From the NCBI RefSeq assembly GCF_024793945.1, contig NZ_JANUSD010000010.1, positions 62,001-126,000 on the forward strand: 64,000 nucleotides of DNA, in the 5' to 3' direction. Source of the stretch: Emticicia fluvialis. GTDB lineage: Bacteria > Bacteroidota > Bacteroidia > Cytophagales > Spirosomataceae. Both the position numbers and the translations under genes were made by a program. This document shows, piece after piece, positions 25,110 to 33,951 of this stretch. A model generated the notes under the pieces. That model ran no database searches. It saw only the letters and a list, made by a program, of their open reading frames with translations, and was not told the origin of the DNA. Every line of letters begins with the position of its first letter. Positions within the stretch are counted from its first letter, which is position 1.

Positions 25110-26837
25110 ATGAACACTGAAATATCAGGCATCATTGCCCTCTTTGTGGTTACGCTATTGCTGGCCATCCCTTTCGGAAAATACATTGCTCGGGTTTATT
25201 CGGGCGAAAAAACATTGCTAGACCCCGTTTTTAACCCCATCGAGAAACTTTTCTATCGTTTCAGCGGCATAGACGCCAACCGGGAAATGAACTGGAAAGA
25301 ACACCTGACAGCCCTGTTGGGCATCAACTTTGTCTGGTTTTTTCTAAGCATGTTTTTGTTGATGAACCAGGGCTGGTTGCCGCTGAATCCTGACGGTAAC
25401 CCGTCTATGTCGCCCGATTTGGCTTTTAATACGGCCATTTCTTTTATTGTCAACTGTAACCTGCAACACTATTCAGGCGAAACCGGGGTTTCTTATCTTA
25501 CCCAATTAATAGGGTTAATGTACCTGCACTTTGTATCGGCTGCTACGGGTATGGCAGCGGGCGCGGTTCTGTTCAACGCCATGCGCGAACGCCAGGCCGA
25601 TAAGCTGGGCAACTTTTATAACTATTTTCTGAAAAGCTGCACACGCATTTTGTTGCCGTTATCAATTGTTGTAGCCATCATTCTTACTTTCAATGGCACA
25701 CCCATGACCTTTGAAGGAAAAGACACCATAACCACCTTACAGGGCGACTCGGTGCAGGTTTCAAGAGGCCCGGCGGCGGCTTTTGTGGCTATTAAGCACC
25801 TGGGCACCAATGGCGGGGGCTTCTTTGGGGCTAACTCGGCGCATCCTTTAGAAAACCCCAATTATTTTACCAACGCCGTTGAGATGGTATCGCAGATGAT
25901 TATCCCTTTCGCATTCATTTTTGCATTGGGTTATTACCTGAAACGTAAAAAACTGGCCTGGAGCATCTTCGGCGTTATGACAGTTGGCTTTTTGTTGCTT
26001 ACCATACCAACAGTAATTGCCGAAATACATGGCAGCCCGGCTATTCAGCACCTGGGCGTAGCACAACCAACCGGAAGCATGGAAGGCAAAGAAGTCAGGT
26101 TTGGTACAGCCGCATCAGGCTACTGGAGCATCGCCACCACGGTTATTTCAACAGGGTCGGTCAATAGCATGCACGACAGCAGCATGCCGCTTTCAGGCGC
26201 GATGCAGTTGCTGGCCATGATGGTAAACGCCTTTTATGGCGGTTGCGGGGTTGGCCTGCTTAACTACTACGTATTTATTATTCTGGGTGTGTTTATTTCC
26301 GGTCTGATGGTCGGCCGTACGCCTGAGTTTTTGGGCAAAAAAGTAGAGGCCAGAGAAGTAAAAATTGCGGCAGTTATTGCCATTCTGCACCCATTGCTTA
26401 TACTGGCAGGTACGGCCATGGCCGCCTACTTTGCAGCCAATAACACGGCAATGGGCTGGTGGTTTAATGGCAACGCCACAGGCTGGCTCAACAACCCGGG
26501 GTATCATGGTTTTTCTGAAATGCTTTATGAATATACATCCAGCGCGGCCAATAACGGTAGCGGTTTTGAAGGCCTGGGCGACAATAACCCTTTCTGGAAC
26601 ATCAGCACCGGCATTGTGCTACTGCTGAGCAGATACCTGCCTATTATTGGCCCGGTGGCTATTGCAGGCCTGCTGGCTGGCAAAAAGTATATACCTGAAA
26701 GTGCCGGAACGCTTAAAACAGACACCTCGACTTTTGCTATTATGACCTTTGCCGTGATAGCCATCATTGCTGCGTTGTCGTTTTTCCCTGCTTTGGCTTT
26801 AGGGCCTTTGGCAGAACATTTTACGCTATTTAAATAA
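25110..26837 (+). CDS. kdpA: Potassium-transporting ATPase subunit A
   Basis: The product has 575 residues and about ten membrane helices, a normal KdpA length. KdpA is the channel-like subunit that selects and passes K+. Filter-type segments are visible: NTAISFIVNCNLQHYSGE near 110, LGTNGGGFFGANSAHPLENP near 232, GGCGVGLLNYYVFI near 378 and SSAANNGSGFEGLGDN near 478. It is followed by kdpB after 8 bases, in the standard order. Confidence 0.97.
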   Translation: MNTEISGIIALFVVTLLLAIPFGKYIARVYSGEKTLLDPVFNPIEKLFYRFSGIDANREMNWKEHLTALLGINFVWFFLSMFLLMNQGWLPLNPDGNPSMSPDLAFNTAISFIVNCNLQHYSGETGVSYLTQLIGLMYLHFVSAATGMAAGAVLFNAMRERQADKLGNFYNYFLKSCTRILLPLSIVVAIILTFNGTPMTFEGKDTITTLQGDSVQVSRGPAAAFVAIKHLGTNGGGFFGANSAHPLENPNYFTNAVEMVSQMIIPFAFIFALGYYLKRKKLAWSIFGVMTVGFLLLTIPTVIAEIHGSPAIQHLGVAQPTGSMEGKEVRFGTAASGYWSIATTVISTGSVNSMHDSSMPLSGAMQLLAMMVNAFYGGCGVGLLNYYVFIILGVFISGLMVGRTPEFLGKKVEAREVKIAAVIAILHPLLILAGTAMAAYFAANNTAMGWWFNGNATGWLNNPGYHGFSEMLYEYTSSAANNGSGFEGLGDNNPFWNISTGIVLLLSRYLPIIGPVAIAGLLAGKKYIPESAGTLKTDTSTFAIMTFAVIAIIAALSFFPALALGPLAEHFTLFK

Positions 26838-26845
26838 TTAATCCA

Positions 26846-28888
26846 ATGACCAGAAATAATAATATTTCATTGTTCGACCGCGAACTGGTAAAAGAAGCCA
26901 TCGGGCAGTCGTTTATCAAACTCGATCCGCGTGTCATGTTCCGTAACCCTGTTATGTTTACGGTCGAAATCGGAACACTCATTATGTTGTTTGTTTGTAT
27001 AGCCATCTTTTTTGGCGCAGCCAATCAGGGTAGCCTTACTTACAACATTATTGTTTTCCTGATTCTGCTGGCTACTTTGTTGTTTGCCAATTTTGCCGAA
27101 GCCCTGGCCGAAGCCAGAGGTAAAGCCCAAGCCAACAGCCTGCGCAAAACCCGCGAAGAAACACCAGCCAAACTGGTGCAAACGGTAGGCGAAATGTATC
27201 TGAACGAAATTCAGATTGTTCCGTCATCTCAACTCAAAAAAGGTGATGTGTTTGTATGCGAACCCGGAGACATTATACCAACCGATGGTGAGATTGTAGA
27301 AGGCCTGGCAACTATTGATGAAAGCGCCATTACGGGAGAATCAGCCCCGGTGATACGTGAAGCAGGTGGCGACAAAAGCAGTGTAACGGGTGGCACTAAG
27401 GTATTGTCAGACAAAATTAAGGTTTTGGTAAGCACCCAACCCGGCGAGAGTTTTCTTGATAAAATGATTGCGCTGGTAGAAGGTGCCAGCCGCCAGAAAA
27501 CGCCGAATGAAATTGCCCTTACCATTCTGCTGGCGGCTTTCACGCTCATATTTATTATTGTGTGTGTTACGCTGAAACCCTTTGCCGATTACGCCCAGAC
27601 ACCCATCACCATAGCCGCGTTTATATCGCTCTTTGTTTGTCTGATACCCACTACCATCGGCGGGCTGCTGTCTGCCATCGGTATTGCCGGAATGGACAGG
27701 GCCCTTCGTGCCAATGTAATTACAAAGTCGGGCAAAGCCGTAGAAACCGCCGGAGACATTGACGTGCTGTTGCTTGATAAAACCGGTACCATTACCATTG
27801 GTAACCGTAAGGCCACACATTTTTATCCGGTAGCGGGCGTTGACGAACAGCATTTCGTTAAATCGGCTGTATTGAGTTCAATGGCCGATGAAACCCCCGA
27901 GGGAAAATCGATCATTGATCTGGCAGGTGTGAATCTGTCAACCTACAAAATCAGCCAGCCGGTTTTTATCAAATTTACTGCCGAAACACGTAGTTCAGGT
28001 ATCGACTTTGAGGGAACAAGCATCCGCAAAGGCGCTTATGATTCTATTAAAAAGATGGTTGAAAAAGCCGGAAATGTGTTCCCTGCCGAAACGGCCGAAC
28101 GCGTAAAGGTTATCTCAAGCAACGGTGGTACGCCGCTGGTAGTATCAGAAAACAACCAGGTGCTGGGGGTAATTGAGCTACAGGACATCATCAAGACCGG
28201 TATACAGGAACGTTTCGAACGCTTGCGCAAAATGGGTGTTAAAACGGTGATGGTAACCGGAGATAATCCTTTGACAGCCAAATACATTGCCGAAAAAGCA
28301 GGGGTGGACGATTTTATTGCCGAAGCCAAACCGGAAGACAAAATGCAGTATATCCGCAAGGAACAGCAGGCAGGCAAGCTGGTAGCCATGATGGGCGACG
28401 GCACCAACGATGCCCCAGCCCTGGCACAAGCAGATGTGGGCGTAGCCATGAACAGCGGTACACAGGCAGCCAAAGAAGCAGGTAACATGGTAGACCTTGA
28501 CAACGACCCAACCAAACTGATTGAGATTGTAGAGATAGGCAAACAGTTGCTAATGACCCGTGGTACGTTAACTACCTTCTCTATCGCTAACGACGTAGCC
28601 AAGTATTTTGCCATTGTGCCGGCCTTATTTATTGCCACCATACCAGCCTTGCAGGGGCTAAACATCATGGGGCTGCATAGCCCTGAAAGCGCCATACTGT
28701 CGGCTGTTATTTTCAATGCCATCATCATTCCTTTGCTTATTCCATTGGCTTTGAAGGGCGTAGCCTATAAACCCATAGGTGCCAGCGCCATTCTTCGCCG
28801 CAACTTATTAATCTACGGTTTGGGTGGTATTATAGTGCCATTCATAGGCATCAAATTAATTGACCTGGCCGTTTCACTTTTTATCTGA
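26846..28888 (+). CDS. kdpB: Potassium-transporting ATPase subunit B (P-type ATPase)
   Basis: This 680-residue P-type ATPase has the phosphorylated D311 in LLLDKTGTITIG, the actuator TGES motif (AITGESAPVIRE), the membrane GGLLSAIGIAGMDRA segment and the hinge motif MMGDGTNDAPALAQADVG. These are the marks of KdpB, which couples ATP hydrolysis to K+ entry through KdpA. All key residues are present. It is followed 7 bases later by kdpC. Confidence 0.97.
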   Translation: MTRNNNISLFDRELVKEAIGQSFIKLDPRVMFRNPVMFTVEIGTLIMLFVCIAIFFGAANQGSLTYNIIVFLILLATLLFANFAEALAEARGKAQANSLRKTREETPAKLVQTVGEMYLNEIQIVPSSQLKKGDVFVCEPGDIIPTDGEIVEGLATIDESAITGESAPVIREAGGDKSSVTGGTKVLSDKIKVLVSTQPGESFLDKMIALVEGASRQKTPNEIALTILLAAFTLIFIIVCVTLKPFADYAQTPITIAAFISLFVCLIPTTIGGLLSAIGIAGMDRALRANVITKSGKAVETAGDIDVLLLDKTGTITIGNRKATHFYPVAGVDEQHFVKSAVLSSMADETPEGKSIIDLAGVNLSTYKISQPVFIKFTAETRSSGIDFEGTSIRKGAYDSIKKMVEKAGNVFPAETAERVKVISSNGGTPLVVSENNQVLGVIELQDIIKTGIQERFERLRKMGVKTVMVTGDNPLTAKYIAEKAGVDDFIAEAKPEDKMQYIRKEQQAGKLVAMMGDGTNDAPALAQADVGVAMNSGTQAAKEAGNMVDLDNDPTKLIEIVEIGKQLLMTRGTLTTFSIANDVAKYFAIVPALFIATIPALQGLNIMGLHSPESAILSAVIFNAIIIPLLIPLALKGVAYKPIGASAILRRNLLIYGLGGIIVPFIGIKLIDLAVSLFI

Positions 28889-28895
28889 TACAATC

Positions 28896-29456
28896 ATGAA
28901 AACCATATTTTCTGCCATACGTCTTACATTGATAAGCATGGTGTTATTCGCAGTCATTTATCCGCTTGTTATTACAGGTTTTGCACAATTAGCACCCAAC
29001 AAAGGCAAGGGCGAAACCGTTACCGTTAACGGTAAAACAGTTGGCTACAAACTACTGGGGCAATCGTTTACAGCAGACAAATACTTCTGGAGCCGCCCGT
29101 CTGCTGTTGCCTATAACTCGGCTGGGTCTGCCGGTAGTAACAAAGGCTCAACCAATGCCGAATACCTGGCCACCGTACAAAGCCGCATAGATACGTTTAT
29201 GGTGCATAATCCTGAGGTTAAGAAATCGGCCATCACTGCCGAAATGGTAACGGCATCAGGCAGCGGCCTTGACCCGGACATATCGCCTGAATCGGCCAGT
29301 ATACAGGTAAAACGTATTGCCGCAGCAAGGCATATTGGCGAAGATAAGATTATCGCGCTGATTGAATCGCACACACAAAAACCATTGTTAGGCCTTTTCG
29401 GCCCTGAAGCCGTGAATGTTTTAGCGTTGAATGTGGCTTTAGATGAGTTGAAGTAA
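28896..29456 (+). CDS. kdpC: Potassium-transporting ATPase subunit C
   Basis: I start it at the ATG at 28896 (MKTIFSAIRLTLISMVLFAV), 186 residues; an earlier in-frame ATG at 28860 lies inside kdpB. One N-terminal helix is followed by a periplasmic domain with GQSFTADKYFWSRPSAVAYN, SGSGLDPDISPESA and the C-terminal FGPEAVNVLALNVALDEL. Length and motifs are normal. KdpC links and stabilises the A and B subunits. Confidence 0.97.
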   Translation: MKTIFSAIRLTLISMVLFAVIYPLVITGFAQLAPNKGKGETVTVNGKTVGYKLLGQSFTADKYFWSRPSAVAYNSAGSAGSNKGSTNAEYLATVQSRIDTFMVHNPEVKKSAITAEMVTASGSGLDPDISPESASIQVKRIAAARHIGEDKIIALIESHTQKPLLGLFGPEAVNVLALNVALDELK

Positions 29457-29471
29457 CCCAATTTTTATTTA

Positions 29472-29560
29472 ACCGCTGAGTTGCACAGAGTTAACCACGG
29501 AGTTGCAAAGAGTCTTTTCTCCGTGGCACTCCGTGCAAAACCCGGCGAAACTCCGTGGTA
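29472..29560. repeat. CACGGAG-family inverted repeat, copy 2 (kdpC-porin gap)
   Basis: The segment has ACCACGGAGTTGC and CAGAGTTAA on the left and reverse-complement words (TCCGTGGCACTCCGTGC, ACTCCGTGGT) on the right, so it can fold on itself. It has almost the same length as copy 3 at 30671-30760. Confidence 0.75.
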
Positions 29561-29606
29561 AAACAGGCCTTAGTGCAATGCTTAAACCAAAGAAAAGTAC
29601 AACAAA

Positions 29607-30662
29607 ATGAAAAAAATAATAGCAGCGGCATTGATGCTCATGGTTTTAAGAGCCCATGCACAAGAAAACAAACCACTCACTTTTTCGGGCTATGTAGAAA
29701 CCTATTACAGTTATGATTTCAGCAAGCCCGGTAATCATGAAAAAGCGCCATTTTTTTATAACCACAACCGCCACAACGAACTAAACCTGAATCTGGGTTT
29801 GCTGAAAGCAGCTTATGCCACAGATAAAGTAAGAGCCAATGTGGGCATAATGGCGGGAACTTATGCGCAGTATAATATGGCGGCCGAGCAGGGGTTGCTA
29901 AAAAATGTATATGAAGCCAACGTGGGTGTAAAAGTATCGGGCAAAAACAACCTGTGGGTAGATGCGGGCATTATGCCGTCGCACATTGGTTTTGAGAGCG
30001 CCATCGGTAAAGACTCCTGGAACCTGACCAGAAGCCTGCTGGCCGAAAACTCGCCTTATTATGAATCTGGCGTACGGCTGTCTTATACCTCGGCCAATGA
30101 AAAATGGTATCTGGCCGGGTTGGTACTGAACGGCTGGCAGCGGATTCAGCGTGTGCCGGGTAACCAGACACCGGCTTTTGGTACGCAGATTACCTATAAG
30201 CCCAATAGTAATGTTACACTTAACTGGAGCAGCTATGCAGGCGATGAGCAACCCGATAGCCTACGCCGCTGGCGGTACTTCAATAACGTTTACGGGCAGT
30301 TTCAGATTAATAAAAAACTGGGTTTAATAACAGGGTTTGACTTCGGTATTGAGCAAAAAACAAACGGAAGCACCCGGTACAACCATTGGTTATCTCCTGT
30401 TCTGATTGTGCGCTATTCGGCCACCGACAAACTAAGGCTGGCTGCCCGTGCAGAGTATTATCAGGATAAAAACGGCGTGATAATTGCCACTGGTACAGCC
30501 AATGGTTTTCAGACGCTCGGTTACTCATTGAACATGGATTATGCACTGGCCAATAATCTTTTATGGCGCGTGGAAGGCCGCCTGCTTGATAGCAAAGACA
30601 GGATTTTTGATAATAAAAGTCAGGTAGTTTATTTAACCAGCGCTTTGTGTTTTAGTTTTTAA
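29607..30662 (+). CDS. Outer membrane porin, OmpL-like beta-barrel (BBP2 type)
   Basis: The product has 351 residues and a signal peptide (IIAAALMLMVLRAHAQ). The rest alternates as a beta-barrel and ends in an aromatic residue (ALCFSF). Segments such as TFSGYVETYYSYDF, HNRHNELNLNLGL and RVEGRLLDSKDRIF fit the putative beta-barrel porin-2 family. It lies inside the kdp locus, between kdpC and the kdpD-like gene, so it probably admits potassium or other small solutes across the outer membrane during limitation. The exact selectivity is unknown. Confidence 0.82.
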   Translation: MKKIIAAALMLMVLRAHAQENKPLTFSGYVETYYSYDFSKPGNHEKAPFFYNHNRHNELNLNLGLLKAAYATDKVRANVGIMAGTYAQYNMAAEQGLLKNVYEANVGVKVSGKNNLWVDAGIMPSHIGFESAIGKDSWNLTRSLLAENSPYYESGVRLSYTSANEKWYLAGLVLNGWQRIQRVPGNQTPAFGTQITYKPNSNVTLNWSSYAGDEQPDSLRRWRYFNNVYGQFQINKKLGLITGFDFGIEQKTNGSTRYNHWLSPVLIVRYSATDKLRLAARAEYYQDKNGVIIATGTANGFQTLGYSLNMDYALANNLLWRVEGRLLDSKDRIFDNKSQVVYLTSALCFSF

Positions 30663-30670
30663 ACATTTTA

Positions 30671-30760
30671 ACCACGGAGGAACGCGGAGTTAAGGCACGG
30701 AGTATCACTGTGGAAAAATTCAGTGATACTCCGTGTAACCCTTCGTGCAAATCAGTGGTA
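30671..30760. repeat. CACGGAG-family inverted repeat, copy 3 (porin-kdpD gap)
   Basis: ACCACGGAGGAACGCGGAG and GGCACGGAGTATCACTG on the left are mirrored by CAGTGATACTCCGTG and AATCAGTGGT on the right. The perfect core is CACGGAGTATCACTG with its complement around TGGAAAAATT. It ends about 16 bases before the kdpD-like start. Confidence 0.8.
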
Positions 30761-30775
30761 AAACAAAATTACATC

Positions 30776-31900
30776 ATGCCTAACAAAGAAGAGAACGTAC
30801 AGCATTTTCTGGATTTAATCCGTAAGTCGCGGCAGGGGAAATTTAAAGTTTACATTGGTATGAGCGCCGGTGTAGGCAAGACTTTTCGTATGTTGCAAGA
30901 GGCCCATTCTTTGCTACGTAACGGCATTGATGTAAAAATTGGCTATATTGAAACCCATTTACGGAAAGAAACTCATGATTTGCTGGACGGCCTGCCGGTT
31001 ATTCCGCGCCGGAAGATATTCTACAAAGGCAAAGAGCTGGAAGAACTGGACGTGCAGGCGGTTATTAATCTGCGGCCGGAGGTAGTAATAATAGACGAGC
31101 TGGCACATACCAATATTGAAGGCAGCAAGAACGAAAAACGCTGGCAGGATGTGCTGGAAGTATTGGAAGTAGGCATTAATGTAATAAGCGCTGTAAATAT
31201 ACAGCACATTGAGAGCCTGAACGAAGAAATAAAAGACATAACAGGCATTGAGGTAAAAGAGCGCATACCTGATAGTGTGCTACGGATGGCCGACGAGGTG
31301 GTGAACATAGACCTGACAGCCGATGAACTGATAACCCGCCTGAAAGAAGGGAAAATATACACGCCAGACAAAGTACCTATGGCGCTGAACAACTTCTTTA
31401 AGGCTGATCAAATTTTACAACTGCGCGAACTGGCACTGAAAGAAGTGGCCAGCCAGGTAGAAAGAAAAGTTGAAACCGAAATACCCAGAAGTACGGCCAT
31501 ACGCCACGAAAAATTTCTGGCCTGTATCAGCAGTAATGAAAAAACAGCTAAAAATGTAATCAGAAAAACTGCCCGGCTGGCCAGTTATTATAATAGCAAA
31601 TGGTATGTTTTGTACGTACAGACTCCGAAAGAAAGCCCGGATAAAATAGCGCTCGACAAGCAGCGGCACCTGATTAACAACTTTAAGCTGGCCACACAAT
31701 TGGGGGCAGAGATTATAAGGGTAGAAGACCGCAACATTGCCAAGTGCATTATGGAAGTGGCCGACCAAAGGCAGATTACCACCCTTTGCATAGGCAAGCC
31801 CCACCTGAACCTTTTTAACGTGATACTATCAACCAATATATTTAATGATTTGCTCAATAAATTATCGTTTGCAGAGGTAGATGTGGTGATATTGTCGTAA
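30776..31900 (+). CDS. kdpD: KdpD-type sensor protein lacking the kinase module
   Basis: From ATG 30776 the product has 374 residues, less than half of a normal ~900-residue KdpD. It contains only the cytoplasmic KdpD domain (about 18-230, Walker A GMSAGVGKT at 28-36, and the IDELAHTN motif) and the universal-stress-like domain (about 245-374). The four membrane helices, GAF domain and histidine kinase are absent. An upstream in-frame ATG at 30710 lies in the repeat and is unlikely. The next gene is a complete membrane histidine kinase, so the kdp sensor appears to be split in two: this part would sense the cytoplasm (ion or nucleotide) and act on the kinase or regulator. Confidence 0.92.
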   Translation: MPNKEENVQHFLDLIRKSRQGKFKVYIGMSAGVGKTFRMLQEAHSLLRNGIDVKIGYIETHLRKETHDLLDGLPVIPRRKIFYKGKELEELDVQAVINLRPEVVIIDELAHTNIEGSKNEKRWQDVLEVLEVGINVISAVNIQHIESLNEEIKDITGIEVKERIPDSVLRMADEVVNIDLTADELITRLKEGKIYTPDKVPMALNNFFKADQILQLRELALKEVASQVERKVETEIPRSTAIRHEKFLACISSNEKTAKNVIRKTARLASYYNSKWYVLYVQTPKESPDKIALDKQRHLINNFKLATQLGAEIIRVEDRNIAKCIMEVADQRQITTLCIGKPHLNLFNVILSTNIFNDLLNKLSFAEVDVVILS

Positions 31901-31940
31901 GCAAACCCCTAGCCCCTAAAGGGGGAAGAAACAGATTAGC

Positions 31941-32060
31941 AGAGCCGCATTGCATGCGGCTTCAGGGGTTTATGAGCACCAAAAAACGTATTTAAAAATA
32001 CTCTAATACTCTATTAAAATAATAAATTTTGAAGAAAGCCACATGCCATGTGGCTCTACC
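31941..32060. repeat. REPIN-like doublet 2
   Basis: The left unit (31941-31963) reads AGAGCCGCATTGCATGCGGC then TTC. The right unit (32031-32060) has AGCCACATGCCATGTGGCT then CTACC in the opposite orientation. The spacer is AT-rich. The pair fills the gap between the kdpD-like gene and the histidine kinase. Confidence 0.8.
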
Positions 32061-32091
32061 AAAATTTGAAATTTATCAATCCAACATTGAT

Positions 32092-33831
32092 ATGAAAATA
32101 AGAACCAAACTGACCCTGGGTGTAGGCCTGCTTTTTATACTCATTACCCTGCTTACATTTGTAGGGGCGCGGTATATTAATGCCCTGAAAAATGATACAG
32201 AGAATATTCTGGAGGCCAATTACATTACCCTTGAGTATGCTCGTGATATGCTGATGGCCCTGGACGAAGTAACCGCAGACTCCACCGCCATGAATATACT
32301 TGAAGAGAACCTGGAAAAGCAACAGGCAAACATTACAGAAATTGGTGAACGAGAAGCCACCCGGCAATTACTTGGGCATTTTAAAATGTTGCAGGCCAAC
32401 AGGGCTGAGGAGTCTGTTCATTTACTGATAAGAAAAGACATTGCAGAAATTATGCGCCTGAACATGGAGGCTATTCAGCGCAAAAGCAATGTGGCCAAGC
32501 AAACGGCAGCCTCAGCTACCATCTGGGTAGCTACTACGGGTACGCTTTGTTTTCTGATTGCGTTTACCTTACTCATTAACCTGCCCGGAAATATTGCTAA
32601 CCCCATCAGGAAACTTACCGAGAGCATTAAGCTGATTGCAGCCAACGATTACTCGCAAAGGGTGTATTTTGAAGACCACAACGAGTTTGGAGAACTGGCG
32701 CTTTCGTTCAATACAATGGCCGAAAAACTGGAAGAATACAATAACAGTAATTTGTCGAAGCTGCTGTTTGAAAAAAAGCGGATTGAAACGCTTATCAACA
32801 ACATGCACGACCCGGTAATTGGCCTGGATGAAAACAAAAAAATACTTTTTGCCAACGACGAGGCCCTGAAAGTAACCGGACTAAAACCCGAACAACTGAT
32901 TGGCCAACAGGCACAGGATGTGTCTCTGATAAATGATTTACTGCGCTCGCTGGTAAAAGATCTGGTACTGACACTAAGCACCGATACCCAGAGCAAAAAG
33001 CAGCCCATCAAGATTTTTGCAGATAACAAAGAGAGCTATTTTGAAAAAGAAATAATTGATATTGCTATTGTGCCTACCGGCGAAAAAGAAAAACGGCAGA
33101 TAGGCCACGTAATTGTGCTTAAAAACATCACGCCTTTCAAAGAGCTTGATTTTGCCAAAACCAATTTCATAGCCACCATCTCACATGAGCTGAAAACGCC
33201 TATTTCAAGTATCAAAATGAGCCTGCAATTATTAGAAAACCAACAAACAGGCGCCATTAATGAAGAACAAAAACAACTAATTGACAGCATAAAAGAAGAT
33301 AGCCGCCGATTGCTGAAAATAACCGGAGAACTGCTCAATCTGTCGCAGGTAGAAACAGGGAATATCCAACTTAATATCCAGAAAAGTACGCCGTACGAAA
33401 TACTGCATTATGCCACCGAGGCCGTAAAAACTCAGGCAGCTCAAAAGAAAATAGATATTCAGACCGAGGTGCCAGAAAACCTGCCCGCTGTAAAGGCCGA
33501 CACCGAAAAAACTGCCTGGGTGCTGATTAACTTTCTGACCAACGCCATCAATTATTCACCGGAACAAAGCCGGATTACCATCAGAATCAATCAGACAGAC
33601 ACGCACGTTAATTTCTCGGTAAGCGACCAGGGCAAGGGCATCGAAAAACGCTACAAAGACAAGATTTTCGACAAGTACTTTCAGGTACCGGGCAGCAATA
33701 AATCTGGTACGGGGCTGGGGCTGGCCATCAGCAAAGAGTTTATTGAAGCCCAGAACGGCAGCATAGGTGTAGAAAGCGAAATTGGCATGGGCAGCACTTT
33801 CTATTTTAATCTGGCTGTGGTTGAGGGGTAG
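32092..33831 (+). CDS. Membrane sensor histidine kinase (HAMP-PAS-HisKA-HATPase)
   Basis: I start at ATG 32092 (MKIRTKLTLGVGLLFILITL), 579 residues; the frame before it runs through a palindromic repeat. Two membrane helices (about 9-27 and 145-168) enclose a periplasmic domain. Then follow HAMP (PIRKLTESIKLIAAN), PAS (about 230-340, DPVIGLDENKKILFAND), HisKA with phospho-acceptor H365 (ATISHELKTP) and HATPase with WVLINFLTNAINYSP (N box) and GTGLGLAIS (G box). The last gene of the kdp locus, it probably supplies the kinase activity missing from the short KdpD, with the NtrC-type protein at 22890-24227 as the likely partner. Confidence 0.93.
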   Translation: MKIRTKLTLGVGLLFILITLLTFVGARYINALKNDTENILEANYITLEYARDMLMALDEVTADSTAMNILEENLEKQQANITEIGEREATRQLLGHFKMLQANRAEESVHLLIRKDIAEIMRLNMEAIQRKSNVAKQTAASATIWVATTGTLCFLIAFTLLINLPGNIANPIRKLTESIKLIAANDYSQRVYFEDHNEFGELALSFNTMAEKLEEYNNSNLSKLLFEKKRIETLINNMHDPVIGLDENKKILFANDEALKVTGLKPEQLIGQQAQDVSLINDLLRSLVKDLVLTLSTDTQSKKQPIKIFADNKESYFEKEIIDIAIVPTGEKEKRQIGHVIVLKNITPFKELDFAKTNFIATISHELKTPISSIKMSLQLLENQQTGAINEEQKQLIDSIKEDSRRLLKITGELLNLSQVETGNIQLNIQKSTPYEILHYATEAVKTQAAQKKIDIQTEVPENLPAVKADTEKTAWVLINFLTNAINYSPEQSRITIRINQTDTHVNFSVSDQGKGIEKRYKDKIFDKYFQVPGSNKSGTGLGLAISKEFIEAQNGSIGVESEIGMGSTFYFNLAVVEG

Positions 33832-33951
33832 AACATTTCTACCGATACAGTGAATTAATTCGGTGAAGAAGTCACACAATTTCACCAATCAAACTGCTCA
33901 TTATTCCCATACAATGTATATTTTTACAGCCTGTAATTCAACCCACATTGT

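Noticed and set aside
28036..28728. 230-codon minus-strand open frame
   Set aside because: It lies wholly inside kdpB, which has all P-type motifs; the frame shows low-complexity Ser/Met/Ile composition and no domain.
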